From Isochrysis galbana (taxonomy: Eukaryota > Haptophyta > Isochrysidales > Isochrysidaceae), in NCBI GenBank assembly GCA_018136815.1, contig CM030933.1:6053137-6117136 (forward strand): DNA of 64,000 nt, written 5' to 3'. The notes beneath the pieces were generated by a model that made no database searches, was not told where the DNA came from, and was given only the letters and a program-made list of their open reading frames with translations. The translations under genes were made by a program, and so were the position numbers. Positions 10,641 through 20,745 of this stretch are shown here, piece by piece. The first letter of the stretch is position 1. Every line of letters starts with the position of its first letter.

Positions 10641-11588
10641 GCGGAAGACAAAGCGGGGGAGGGAGACGAAAGGGCGGGCGCAGGGGGGGGGGGGGGGGGA
10701 AGAGGCAGCCAGCGATTCCAGAGGGAGGAAGCGAGCGAGAGGGAGGGGGGGGGGCGGAGAAGAGCAAGAGGAGGGGGGGGGGGAGCAGCGGGCCCCGGGG
10801 GGGTGGGGTGGGGAGGGGGGAGGACACGATGCTCTTCTCTCCGCTGTCGCCACTCTCTTTCCGTGTCTTCCTCGCCCTTTCATCAGGTTTCTTCTCTTGG
10901 AGCTGGCCCAGTCCGTCCCCCCCCCCCCCCCTCTCCCCCCCCCCCTCTCTCTCTGTGGCGCGCTCCGCTTCGAATTTCCTCCCTCCCTCTCCATCGAAAT
11001 CTATCAAGTTGATCCCTCCCTCCCTAGATGTGGGTGAGAGGGAGGAGAGGGGGAGGGGGGAGAGAGAGGGAGAGGGAAGAAGAAGCAGCGGGAGAGGAAG
11101 GAAGACTCCCCCTCTTCCCCCCCCCCCCGCTCTCTCCCCTTTTCTCTCCCTCTCTCTCTGGTTGCCCTCCCGCACGAGCAGGGGGCGGGGGGGGGGAAGG
11201 CTCGCTCTTTAACCTTTAACCTCCCCCCCTCCCCTTCCCCGCGTTCTGCCATCCGGGCATCGAGTACTTTACTGTTATGAAAGGAGTCTCTAGGAGGTAA
11301 GAGATAAGTCTTTAGAGCTCTACAAGAAGATCGTACTCTCGTACTCCCAGCGGCGCCAGAGGGAGGGAGGCCCTCGCCCGCGCCACGGAGGCCGTCAGCG
11401 GCCGGGTGGGTGGGTGTGGGAAGGAGGAGAGAGAGAGAGAGAGGAGGGGCAAGGGGAGGGGGGGGGGGGGGGGGGGCTGCGTGCGGGCGTGCGGGCGTGG
11501 GGAAGAGCAAGAGGCAGCGAGGCCGCCGCGATCGCTTTGACAGTGAGAAGGGAGGGGACGGATTGAGCCGACCGAGGCGCTGCTTCCG
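10641..11588. promoter_or_regulatory. Shared divergent promoter region with G/C homopolymer tracts
   Basis: This 0.95-kb gap lies between two start codons pointing apart. It holds many runs of 8-18 G or C and purine/pyrimidine-only blocks (for example around 10683, 10765, 10918, 11120 and 11455). No TATA element stands out. A bidirectional promoter is inferred from position. Confidence 0.4.
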
Positions 11589-14500
11589 ATGGGCAAACGT
11601 CGCGCGCGCAGCCTCAGCGGGCCGGAAATTGTCAACAGCGCGCTCTGCTCTGCCCACCATGAGCGCAGGCTGTTGCCACAGCCGCCCAGCCCGGCGTGTG
11701 CACCGCCACCACCGGCGCGTTTCCGCTCAGCGAGCGAATACTTCAGCTTCATACAGACCACCGTGCTTGACGAAGCGCGCGCGCTCATCAGCAATGCGTT
11801 ACGCGCTCGAGAAGGCAGGCGCGAGCGTGCCGGCGTGATGCTCCGCCTCGACCAGCTCCATCACACTGCTGGTCGGCCGCTCGCCTCGCTCCAATTCTGC
11901 GTGATGCAGAGGCGCGCACGAGGCGACGTGAGGTGCGGCAGAGGCCCGGCCGCCGTCGCCACCTCCGCCTTTAGTGATCTACGCCCTGGGGGGGTCTTCC
12001 TCCTGCGACCACAGGGCGGCACGGAGATTCTTGCCGTGGTGGACGGCCGGAGTTCTAGCCCAGCTGAGCCAGTATTCGAGGTTAACAGCGTAGCGCTTGC
12101 CAGCTGTGGGGAGGGGCTTGGTGGTGGCGTCAACGGAAGCGACATCGGCGAGCAAGCTGAACGCTCGTGGGAAGCTTGGTACGTCGCGTCAGTACTGGTG
12201 AGTCAGCGATGCGTCGACGTCTGTCAGCGCCGCCCCTCAACGCAGCCCATCCTCAATAGCCTGCTGGGTGGCGTGCAATCGACACACATCCGCTTCGACG
12301 ACAGTGATGATGAAAATGACTGCGAAAGCTGCAGCGACAGCGGCAGGGCGACAGACGGTGAGCAGATAGTGGCGGTGGGACAAGAGAAGGCGAAGGACGG
12401 CGTAGAAGAGCATTCGGAGCCGCTCCACAAGCAAGACGGCCATGTGGATGAGATAGGGGTCTTTCATAGCGGTCGGGATGCATCCACAGCCTTTGCCGCG
12501 CACACATCGGGCCTGAACAGCTCCCAATGCCGAGCGATGCATGAGATGCTTGCACAAGGTGAAGGGCTCAGCCTGGTGCAGGGCCCTCCCGGGACGGGCA
12601 AGACCCGGTTGTTAGTGGGCCTCCTACTCAGCCTCGCGTCGACTAGTGCGCCGGGCGCGGGGACGCGCCCCTCCCGACCATCCGCGCCACGGTCACGCGA
12701 TGTGCGCGGACGCGACGATGGCACGCCAACTGGGCCTAGGGTTATCGTCTGCGCGCCATCCAACAAGGCGGTGCTCGAGCTTCTATTGCGCTTCGTGCGC
12801 GCGCTCGGGCACACGCTAGCGTCTCGAGATGTGGCTTTGGTGGGCGACGCGGAAAAGCTGGTGACGGATGCACGCGAGGCGGCTCCGTATTATGTATACG
12901 ATGCTCTTGGCGTGGCGGCCGCGAGGCTGGAGGAGCTTGCGGGTCAACTTGGTGCTCTGAGCGACTGCGGCTTTTGCTCGGAGGAGGAGACGCGACGTCT
13001 GGTGCGCATTGCACACACAGCGCCGTGTCAGCGGCGCGCGAGGCGATGGGCCTCCGTGATTGGGCGCTGCATGCGAGAGATCGAGGATTTGAGCACGTTC
13101 CTACGGACGCGCACTCCTCGGTGCTATGGTGCAGGGTTCAAACGACCACTCGCCGCCGTCCTAGCTTCTACCTGCGCCGTGCTGCGCAGTGCAGGGAAAG
13201 CCCTCGAAGTTAGTCACTGGCAATCAACGAGGCGCGATGGATGTGGCGTAAAAGAGTGCTCAGCCACGGAGGCGACATCTCCGGCTGACGCTTTTGGCCA
13301 AGCAGAGAGAGCCGATTGTTGTGCGCCTGCGGGCCATTGCGGGCGCGACGATATTCTTGGTCAGGGAAGCGATTTTTCGAGCGAGAGCAACGATCATTCG
13401 GGTAGCGGGAGCAGCAGTGAGAAGGACGAGGGTGACGAGGAACACGACGGCGGCAGCTCTGACGGCGGCATCACAATGACTTGGCCTTGCGCTAGGCGCG
13501 AGGTCGACGCACACCATCTCGCGTCAGCGATGCTTGAGGCAGCCACAGCAGTGCGAGCAGCAGCAGTCGAGACAGGCACCGCCGACGAGCTGTTGCTGTC
13601 CGCGCGATTTGTATTCTGCACTTGTTGCGTTGCAGGCTCGCACATCGTCCGCCAACTGAGTGGTGACGTGTCGTGGCTGGTGCTGGACGAGGCCTCGCAA
13701 GCGAGTGAGCCCGAAGCGCTCATTCCTTTCGGGATGCTGCCCCGACGCGCAATTGTTTGTGGCGACCCGCGCCAGCTCTCGCCCATGGCGCTCACGCGAG
13801 CAATGCAGCGCACGCTGATGGACCGTCTGATGCTGGAGTTGGGCCAACCTCATCACTTTCTGGACACACAGTACCGGATGCATCCTGCCATCTCAGCCTT
13901 TCCTGCCAAGTTCTTCTACGACGGCAGACTCCGCAATGGCCCATCCACGGTCGGGCAAGGAGGCGTTCATGCCATTCATCGACCCTCTAGCCTCCACAAG
14001 TCTGAGGTGGGTAGCTCTGCATTGGCGCGCGCTAGGAAGACTTCTCGTGTCGAACCATTACAGGCCGTTGCGGATGATGCACACCGTGGCAGCGGGTGGC
14101 TTGGTCCTCTGTCGTTGCTGGATGTTTGTGGTGTTGAGGAGAAGACGGCCTCGGGCTCTCTTTTCAACAAGACTGAAGTCCATGCCGTCACGACCACAAT
14201 AAGCTTCTTGCGCGACAGGATTGGGATCGATGCGGCTTGCGCTTCTCAGTTGAAGGTGCTGACGTTCTACTCGGCACAAGTGGCTGCCATTCGACGCTCG
14301 TGCGCAGAACGAGGATTGCCTGGGGTATTCGTGTCGACTGTCGACGGCGCCCAGGGCGCGGAGGCCGCTGTCGTGATTCTTAGCTTTGTGCGCGCACGTG
14401 GAGCATTAGGCTTTTTGCATGATCAGCGTCGGCTCAATGTGGGCATTACGCGCGCGCAGCGTGCCCTCCTGATGTTTGCGCACGTGCCGACACTTGCTGG

Positions 14501-14933
14501 CGGCGCCGGTGGGTTTAGCGCTATTGCTGCGCTTGTCCGGCATGCGGCAGATGTTGGCCAAATCTACGCTTGGAATGAGCATCTACCCAGAAGGTTGGCT
14601 GCAGACGCTCTAGCGCCAATTCGAGCCCTCGCCTCACGAGCGCCTGCCGTTGCCAGCTCGTTGGCTATGACCTCCCTTGCCGAGGTGGCGCGCGATGACG
14701 ATTCGGCGGCGGATGGTGAGCTGACGGGGAACCATGGAGGCGACTCCGCACCACCTTCAAATACAGCTCATCACGAGATTGCCTTGCGCGTGCAAGAACT
14801 GCAAGAATTCGTTAAGCGAGCGACAAAGGTTGAGGAGGAAAAGCGCACAAAGAGGCAAAAGAAAGAGGTGTTGGAGCGGATGAGCTTCCGCCCGCCCACT
14901 CTCTACCATAATGGAGACCCTCACGCCACGTGA
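11589..14933 (+). CDS. Superfamily 1 helicase, Sen1/UPF1-like, intronless
   Basis: This 1114-residue protein has every SF1B helicase motif in order: Walker A GPPGTGKT (about residue 331), Ia VIVCAPSNKAV, motif II DEASQ (about 699), III GDPRQLSP, IV QYRMHP (about 760), then LTFYSAQVAAIRR, V STVDGAQGAEAAVVI (about 917) and VI RRLNVGITRAQ (about 947). Such proteins unwind RNA:DNA or RNA duplexes using ATP and act in transcription termination, R-loop removal or RNA decay. The wording around motifs II-VI fits the senataxin/Sen1 branch better than UPF1, and there is no UPF1 Cys/His zinc domain. About 180 residues between Ia and II form an insert with a Ser/Glu/Asp-rich segment (SSEKDEGDEEHDGGSSDGG). 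The C-terminus is a charged Lys/Glu coiled stretch. The nuclear role is inferred from family membership. Confidence 0.92.
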   Translation: MGKRRARSLSGPEIVNSALCSAHHERRLLPQPPSPACAPPPPARFRSASEYFSFIQTTVLDEARALISNALRAREGRRERAGVMLRLDQLHHTAGRPLASLQFCVMQRRARGDVRCGRGPAAVATSAFSDLRPGGVFLLRPQGGTEILAVVDGRSSSPAEPVFEVNSVALASCGEGLGGGVNGSDIGEQAERSWEAWYVASVLVSQRCVDVCQRRPSTQPILNSLLGGVQSTHIRFDDSDDENDCESCSDSGRATDGEQIVAVGQEKAKDGVEEHSEPLHKQDGHVDEIGVFHSGRDASTAFAAHTSGLNSSQCRAMHEMLAQGEGLSLVQGPPGTGKTRLLVGLLLSLASTSAPGAGTRPSRPSAPRSRDVRGRDDGTPTGPRVIVCAPSNKAVLELLLRFVRALGHTLASRDVALVGDAEKLVTDAREAAPYYVYDALGVAAARLEELAGQLGALSDCGFCSEEETRRLVRIAHTAPCQRRARRWASVIGRCMREIEDLSTFLRTRTPRCYGAGFKRPLAAVLASTCAVLRSAGKALEVSHWQSTRRDGCGVKECSATEATSPADAFGQAERADCCAPAGHCGRDDILGQGSDFSSESNDHSGSGSSSEKDEGDEEHDGGSSDGGITMTWPCARREVDAHHLASAMLEAATAVRAAAVETGTADELLLSARFVFCTCCVAGSHIVRQLSGDVSWLVLDEASQASEPEALIPFGMLPRRAIVCGDPRQLSPMALTRAMQRTLMDRLMLELGQPHHFLDTQYRMHPAISAFPAKFFYDGRLRNGPSTVGQGGVHAIHRPSSLHKSEVGSSALARARKTSRVEPLQAVADDAHRGSGWLGPLSLLDVCGVEEKTASGSLFNKTEVHAVTTTISFLRDRIGIDAACASQLKVLTFYSAQVAAIRRSCAERGLPGVFVSTVDGAQGAEAAVVILSFVRARGALGFLHDQRRLNVGITRAQRALLMFAHVPTLAGGAGGFSAIAALVRHAADVGQIYAWNEHLPRRLAADALAPIRALASRAPAVASSLAMTSLAEVARDDDSAADGELTGNHGGDSAPPSNTAHHEIALRVQELQEFVKRATKVEEEKRTKRQKKEVLERMSFRPPTLYHNGDPHAT

Positions 14934-15672
14934 CAATGCTTAGGGTAGAGGGAGGGCGGTCAAACAAAAAAAACATCTGAAGATTCAGGGCTATACACCT
15001 ACTATGGGTCTGGTATTTGCTAGCTTCCTGCCGTGATCCCCCTTAGATCCCTTCTCTCCACCTCCCACCCTTCCGCCCCCTTCATTCCTTTGTCTTTGGT
15101 TTCTGGCAGGCTCCGGCCCAAGTCCAAGTGCGCTACCTTGGGCCCGCTCCAAAGTGTGGGGTCCGGGCAGGGGGCTTTTGATCTATTAATAAGGGCGGTG
15201 CTGCATTTTTTGACCGTGGCGCGATGCCCAATATAAAATCTCCAGGGGGGCCACCCTGCCGCCACACACAAAATCTTCGCCGAGAAATGGTGCGATCGGC
15301 CGCACATCGCCGCCGCCGCTCAGAGGTCGGAGCTTGCGCCTGGTCAAGCCATGGTCCATGGCTCGGATCTCGCCGGGTCATTACAGCCAAAAAATGCAGC
15401 ACATACTCTGGCGGTACCATCTCTTCATGAGCGGTGACGTGAAGACGAACACAGCGCAATTCCATGCATCCATTGTCCATTGCCATTGCTCTGAGCTCTA
15501 GCGCACTGCCGCCTGCCTGAAAACCAAGGGTTGCTGGTCGTGCCACACCGCAACCTTGCCGCCCCTCGCCGGCGAAAAACCTTGTGTGCTGCATCATTGC
15601 TATCAACCAATTGTTATAATAGGGGTCAATGGGGGCGTTGTGCGCTGTGCGCTTCCCCACCCCCTCACCGGG
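14934..15672. repeat. Intergenic repeats (CATTCCTTTG family)
   Basis: Bases 15080-15185 (TTCATTCCTTTGTCTTTGG ... GGGGTCCGGGCAGG) belong to a dispersed family with other copies at 19635-19725 (plus), 57460-57570 (plus), 24655-24745 (minus) and 16375-16425 (minus). No gene is recognised in the rest. Confidence 0.65.
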
Positions 15673-16060
15673 CACCGGGCAACTACTTTTATAAGTAGGA
15701 GGCCAATGCGGGGGCCTCGCGCCCCCCTCTCTCCATCGCAGACACCCCCTGGGTGGGCCTGCACAACCAACCTCAGCCCCTGAGCTGACATCAATCTGGC
15801 CCAGACCTTCGCCGAGCGCGCGCCGCGCGCCGCACGCACTCGCCTACACTGGCCCTCGCTCGTACTGACCCCCCCCCCTCACCACTAAGCCACAGACCAC
15901 CGAGGCCGCCAGGAAGGCACCCAGGGCCAGCGAGGCGAGCGAGGGAGAGGCAGGAAGGAGAGGCCCGGGGCACTGCCCCAGCCTCCATTGCCCCCTGAGC
16001 TGCCCTGGCTGGCCCTCTGGGGGGCCCCGAGGGGCCCCCCAGAAGGGGGCCATGGCGCGC
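15673..16060. repeat. Hairpin-ended retroposon fragment, inverted
   Basis: CTACTTTTATAAGTAG (15683-15698), then GGAGGCCAATGCGGGGGCCTC, mirrors 2915-2955, including the following CTCTCTCCATCGC block. A degenerate second hairpin (TTGTTATAATAGG) lies at 15610-15623. The remainder is GC-rich and related to the same repeats. Confidence 0.6.
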
Positions 16061-16819
16061 GCCATGCAGCACACGCCCGTAGGAGAACGAAGAGAACGAC
16101 GGGAAAAGAACGACAAAAAAACGACACGATCTGGCCCGAGAATAGGTAAGATAACCGCCCATTTACGGTATATCAACGGAAAGACACCCCGCGCGGCAGT
16201 CAAACACCGCGAAAATGCGGCAGCGGACGAAGAAAGGCCGAAGGGCGGGGGCCGAGACCCCCCGCGGACACTATACGCTTAGTTCAGGAGGCGTTTTACG
16301 TTTGTCACAGGAACACCCAACAACAGGTCTGCCCCAGCCCGTCCCTTGCGCTTGGCCCGTCGTAGTGCACGCCCCCCCCCCCCCCCCGGATACCAAAGAC
16401 AAAGGAATGAAGGGGGTAGTGTAAAGGGAGTGAGTGTTCTGGGGTATAGGCGATGGCGTGAGTCGGTACCGTGAGTGCGTGGTCTTTATAGCTAGCGGTA
16501 GTAGCGTTAATCTTCAGATTTTTTTTGGCACTGACGTGAAGGGTTGCAGACAGCATTTGAGTGCGAAGTGCAACCATGCTATTGTGCACCACACGAATCA
16601 CTTATTGCTTCAAGTGCTGAAGTTGTGTGCAGCTCCTACAACACAAAACGCAGCTGCACTATGCCGCACATGCCCACCCGCAATAAATTGTGGACTCACC
16701 CGTGGACAAAGACAATGCCATTAATGCCAGTAGCGATGAACAGGTGCGCACTACCGGCTTGACCACAATAGTACTGTCCAGCACACAGTCTATAACCGTC
16801 CTAAAGGCCAGGTTGTTGA
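16061..16819. other. Intergenic, no gene recognised
   Basis: It contains a 17-C run near 16373-16387 followed by an inverted CATTCCTTTG-family fragment (16388-16425). The rest holds nothing I can name. Confidence 0.5.
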
Positions 16820-17744
16820 TTAATCTACAGATCGTCCAGCTCTCCAGATGCGCAAGAACGGCATTCGTAAGCGGTCCCACATTGCCTGGATGTCATCACC
16901 GGCTGGCCTGACGTCTAAGTGCATGGCGACTGGCTTTCCCACCGAGGGTTTGGCGTTGTAGTAATCAATCAAGTATCGCACCTGAATTTTAACGGACAAG
17001 AGAACGCAGTGGTGGGCTAGGACAATTTGCAGCGCGACATCGGGCTAACTGTATTCGAGGTGGTGCGGAGAAGACACCATTATTGCACCACTCACCTCCT
17101 TCCCACAGCGTCGCACAACCCAATCATGTCGATCAAAGGGTGGTTTGTATCCCAATGCGGTGTAGAATCGTGCCTTTGCGGTAGGCTCGTCTGGCCGTCC
17201 GCCAAACCGCACAAGTTTCAGCCCATCTATGCACTCCGGGTACTCGCGCTCCCACTGCAGAATTTCCCGCCATGTGCGCTCATTGACAGTGTTGTGGATC
17301 GCAACTACTGTTCTCATTTCTTCCTCTTTTGGATCGAAGCCCTTGCGCTTCATTGCATTGTAGAACATCTAGCAGGAGCGCGGGACGAGAGGTCACCGCT
17401 ATGGGCATGAAGCCGCATGAAAGAATGATCATAAGAGACAATCTGCGCGCGAGTGTGCAAGGTATACTCCACACCTGTGGTGATGGATAGATCCAATTCC
17501 CATCCGATGATGCCTGTGGAATGGTCGACTCCACGCGCTCTGTTGAGAGAGGCAGGCGTTGGCCTGGTGCCGGCTGCTGGTTCGGGGGTGGCATATAGTT
17601 GGAAGGGTTGATGCTCTCAGCTTGCGCAACCCCAGGTTCGCCTGCCACAGGACAGCCACTAGAAACAGCTTGGACGGAGCTCTTGGAGGTTGAAGTACCA
17701 CCCTTATCGTCGTCCGACGAGTGGATTACCGGGCATCCACCCAT
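16820..17744 (-). CDS. HCCS: Holocytochrome c synthase (cytochrome c heme lyase)
   Basis: HCCS attaches heme covalently to apocytochrome c (and c1) at the mitochondrial inner membrane (biogenesis system III). Three minus-strand exons join in frame: 17744-17475, 17368-17096 and 16981-16820, giving 234 residues. Both introns are short, GT-AG and phase 0. Exon 1 carries two Cys-Pro-Val heme-regulatory motifs (GGCPV at residue 4, SGCPV at 31) and the signature SSDGNWIYPSPQ. Exon 2 starts MFYNAMKRKGFDPKEEEM and continues VVAIHNTVNERTW, with the His that ligates heme in characterised enzymes, then LGYKPPFDRHDW and CGKE. Exon 3 supplies VRYLIDYYNAKP, HLDVRPAGDD and WDRLRMPFLRIW. The length is slightly short of animal enzymes but all core blocks are present. 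Confidence 0.94.
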
Positions 17745-18302
17745 GTTCGAGGGTCAGTAGTTCTCCAACCTGTGGAAAAAGCAGCATGGTGTGCGTCAGC
17801 GCATCCTACAGGCGGCCCATGGTGGAAGGGTCAGCATGTGGACACAGAGATCATTCCTTTCGCCCATTCATCGGGAGCGCTGCTCACGGTTGAGTCAAGC
17901 GAGTACGCTACGGAGAATTGAAGGGCAGATATGAGGCCCACCCTGACCGACCGCGGCGACCCAATGGTCCCGAATTCTCCCTTGCCGTCTCCCCTCCCAC
18001 CCTCCCTCTCGCTCTCGCCTCCCTGTGCATAGTCGTTAAGCACCAGCTTGGCCGGCCTGCTCTTACCTTCCAAAGCCCCTCTCTCCCTGCTTCTCCGTCG
18101 CCCCGTCTCCCCGCGAGCCCCTCCCCCTTCCCCTCCCCCCCCCCTGGCGCGGAAATCCCCTCCCCCTCTTCCTCCACCCACCCGCTCCCGCGCTCAGACC
18201 TCCCGGGAAGCTTCCCCCCCCCGCCTCCTCTACCTCCCCCTTCTCCCCCGCCCCTGCTCTCCCACCCGGCAACAATTTTCTTGTTCGGCTAGTACTAGTA
18301 CA
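17745..18302. other. Intergenic, C-rich low complexity
   Basis: From 17990 to 18260 the plus strand is almost entirely CCCTCCC/CTCC. Long ORFs here are artefacts of this composition. No gene is recognised. Confidence 0.5.
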
Positions 18303-18540
18303 ACCTTACAATAATAAACATTGTAATATTCTCACCGCACACGTGGCCGTGGACCCACCACTTTCACGCAGCAACCTTTCTACACCCCCACTCCCCCGGC
18401 CCGTCCCCCCCGCCATCAGGCGACTCCCCCCGTGCACTACTAGGGGGGTAGGAATGAAGGGCTTAGATCTGGTCCTGCGGCCCGTGCCCATCCCCGGTGC
18501 CCGGTGCCCGGTGCCGGGTGTAGGGCGGTCAAACAGGGTT
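18303..18540. repeat. Proximal half of the 751-bp-type retroposon
   Basis: It starts TTGTAATATTCTCACCGCAC and continues through TCTACACCCCCACTCCCC and the CGCCATCAGGCGACTCCCCC hairpin to the GGGCTTAGAT block, as in the copies at 22863, 33405 and 37520. The hairpin-bearing half is missing. Confidence 0.7.
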
Positions 18541-18909
18541 TTTTAAGTACTAATATGGGGAGGGGGGGGGACATTTTTTGACCATTCTCCAACGCCCACA
18601 ACAAAACTCCCAGGGGGGCCACCTGTCGCCAAGAAAATCTTCGCCAAAAAATGGTGCGATTCTCTTCCCCCCTCGCCCTCGCCGCCCTCGCCCCTCCCTC
18701 CTCCCTTTCCCTTGCACACGCTTTGGGGCTCTACCGGTAAAGAACCGCGGCGCCCGCCGCGGGAGTGATAGACGTATTTTGATACGTTCTATTCATCACA
18801 CCGGATTCCTTCTTGATCCGTCGTCCCACTCGTCGGCCGCCCGAGATTGATCGTCTGCCTGCTGAAGGCAAGACGTCATCTGCGCAGCCCACAGCGCACA
18901 GCGCACCTC

Positions 18910-19229
18910 TGACAAATTGGGATGGCCCATAGATAGGGCTTGAGGGCAATGAGGAGGGAGGCATGCCGGCGGCAGGCGCGGCGGAGGGGACGACTTCGGA
19001 GGTGCTGACGGGCTGAAGCCCGTCAGCAGAGGAAGGCGGGCAAGCGGGCTTGGGCGAGGGTGAGGATGGCGGCGAGACATCGAACGAGCGGCGAGAGGCG
19101 AGGGCGAGTGAGTCAGAGGAGGGCTGTGATGGCAGGGGCTGGCGAGGCGAGGAGAGATTGTAGGGTATGAGTGTTACGAGAGCGAGAGGACGAGAGCGAG
19201 AACGACGGATAACGACTGACGTCAGGACG
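18910..19229 (+). repeat. Truncated LTR (same family as 41138-41985)
   Basis: It begins TGACAAATTGGGATGGCC and follows the first about 320 bp of the complete LTRs (CTGACGGGCTGAAGCCCGTC; GCTGTGATGGCAGGGGCTGG), then the match is lost. Confidence 0.7.
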
Positions 19230-19364
19230 AAGGTGTCGTTCCGTCAATTGTGGGACATCAGTCGATTTGAGCGATCGAATGTCCACAGTTGTATATAAAG
19301 CAGTATTTTAAAATTAAATGCAGACTAGCATAACAACTTTTTTTCTCTGCTTCCCGCGGTGCAT

Positions 19365-19550
19365 GTCCCCCCCCCCCGAGGGGGGCGCCGTGTCAGCGCT
19401 TTTCCCTGCGTCTCTGGGGGGGTCGTCCTGGCGCGGTCGCTTCGGCGACAGCGGCGTGTCCATGAAAGCTTCGTCCATTGCGGCGAGGGCCGCGGCAGCG
19501 AGGGCGGGAGGCGGCGCGCGCTCCATGACCCTATCAGTTTACTGATAGTT
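19365..19550. repeat. Hairpin-ended repeat (MERA type, CTATCAGT stem)
   Basis: It ends GCGCTCCATGACC, then CTATCAGTTTACTGATAG (19531-19548) and TTG. The minus strand begins MERAPPPALAAAALAAMDEA with PLSPKRPR further on, comparable to LSLAKRPR in the copy at 49966-50075. The stem differs from the AAGTATAAACTT type but is perfectly paired (8 bp). Confidence 0.65.
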
Positions 19551-20745
19551 GGGGCACACTCCACCCATCTATCTACACCGCCCTTATCCTTATCTCCCTC
19601 GCCTACACCTTCCTCGCCTTCCCCTTCCCCCCTTCGCCTTTCATTCCTTGTGCTTTGGTTTCCGGGGTCCGGCCCATGTGCGCTACCTTGGGCACGGCTC
19701 GTTGGGTGGGGTCCGGGCAGGCCTCTTGGTCGTGTTTTCTGTCCGTTATTGAGTTTTGGTGCAGCTTGCATGGGGGGTCATGAGGGGGTATTGCTGTGTT
19801 GCGTGTTGCTTCCACGAGCCACGAGTGTTTCCTTGCTTGGCGGGCGTCCGCGTCCCTTCTGGTCTGTGCTCTGTGATTCTATGATTCGTTAGTGGTGGGT
19901 TTACGCCCTCTTGTGGTTGCTCTGTACGCTAGCTGTGGGCGGTGTCGCCCACTGGCGGTGTTGCGGGTAGGGGGAGTCCGTCCCCGCGCCCGAGAGGGCC
20001 GGTTTCCCCCTCTCGCCCGCCGGGATCCTCCACAGGTCCGTTTCGGCCGAAGGCCCGCCCCAGCGGCTCCCTCCCTTGCCCCCGCCCTTTCAGTATCCCC
20101 CGAGGCGACCGCTGCCCCGATGCCGCCGGGGGAGACGCCCTCCGCTTCCCCGCACAGACCCTAGGTCCAGGTCGGTACATTTGCTTACCGCATTTTGCGG
20201 TATCAAATGTCTACGTGCCCGTTTACGTTTACAATAATATTGATTCTGGAGCTGTCAGTTGAGACCGCTTCAATACGGCACGCGACCTTTGCTTGTTTCC
20301 GCGCTCCTCGCTCTCCGCAGGTTCATCCGCGCGCGCTCTGCCTATGTAACTCTTGGCGCAGCGCGTGCTACTGCGTGAATCGTGAATGTCGTGCGTGTGG
20401 CTTGAGCGTGAATGCGAAAGTGCAGGGGAATGTAGCTCAAGCGATTTTGGTCTACCAAGGTGCGCTCTGCCTGCGCTCTTGCTTGGTCCTTTCTGCCCCT
20501 GTTCGCTCTGCGGTGACCGGGCGACACTGTGATAACGGACTGAAACACTCTTATGACGGTGTCATTGAGATGATTCACGATCGCGATAACTCATGTGCCA
20601 ATTTTACAACGCACAAGCATACACATAAATAGGCATCACCATCGTCATGGATGTAACTTAGTGCCGTCGGCTATGACCAATTTGTCGTTTGGTTGTCGTG
20701 CTGCAATCATACGCAGCTCAAGTCGAGGGGCATGATTGTCGCCCT
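19551..20745. other. Intergenic; CATTCCTTTG repeat and one perfect hairpin
   Basis: Bases 19635-19725 are a copy of the CATTCCTTTG family. At about 20179-20208 CATTTG-CTT-ACCGCA is mirrored by TGCGGT-AT-CAAATG, a strong stem-loop. No gene is recognised. Confidence 0.5.

Noticed and set aside
10585-11660. Several long ORFs on both strands between the divergent genes
   Set aside because: Poly-Gly/Pro/Arg translations of G and C runs.
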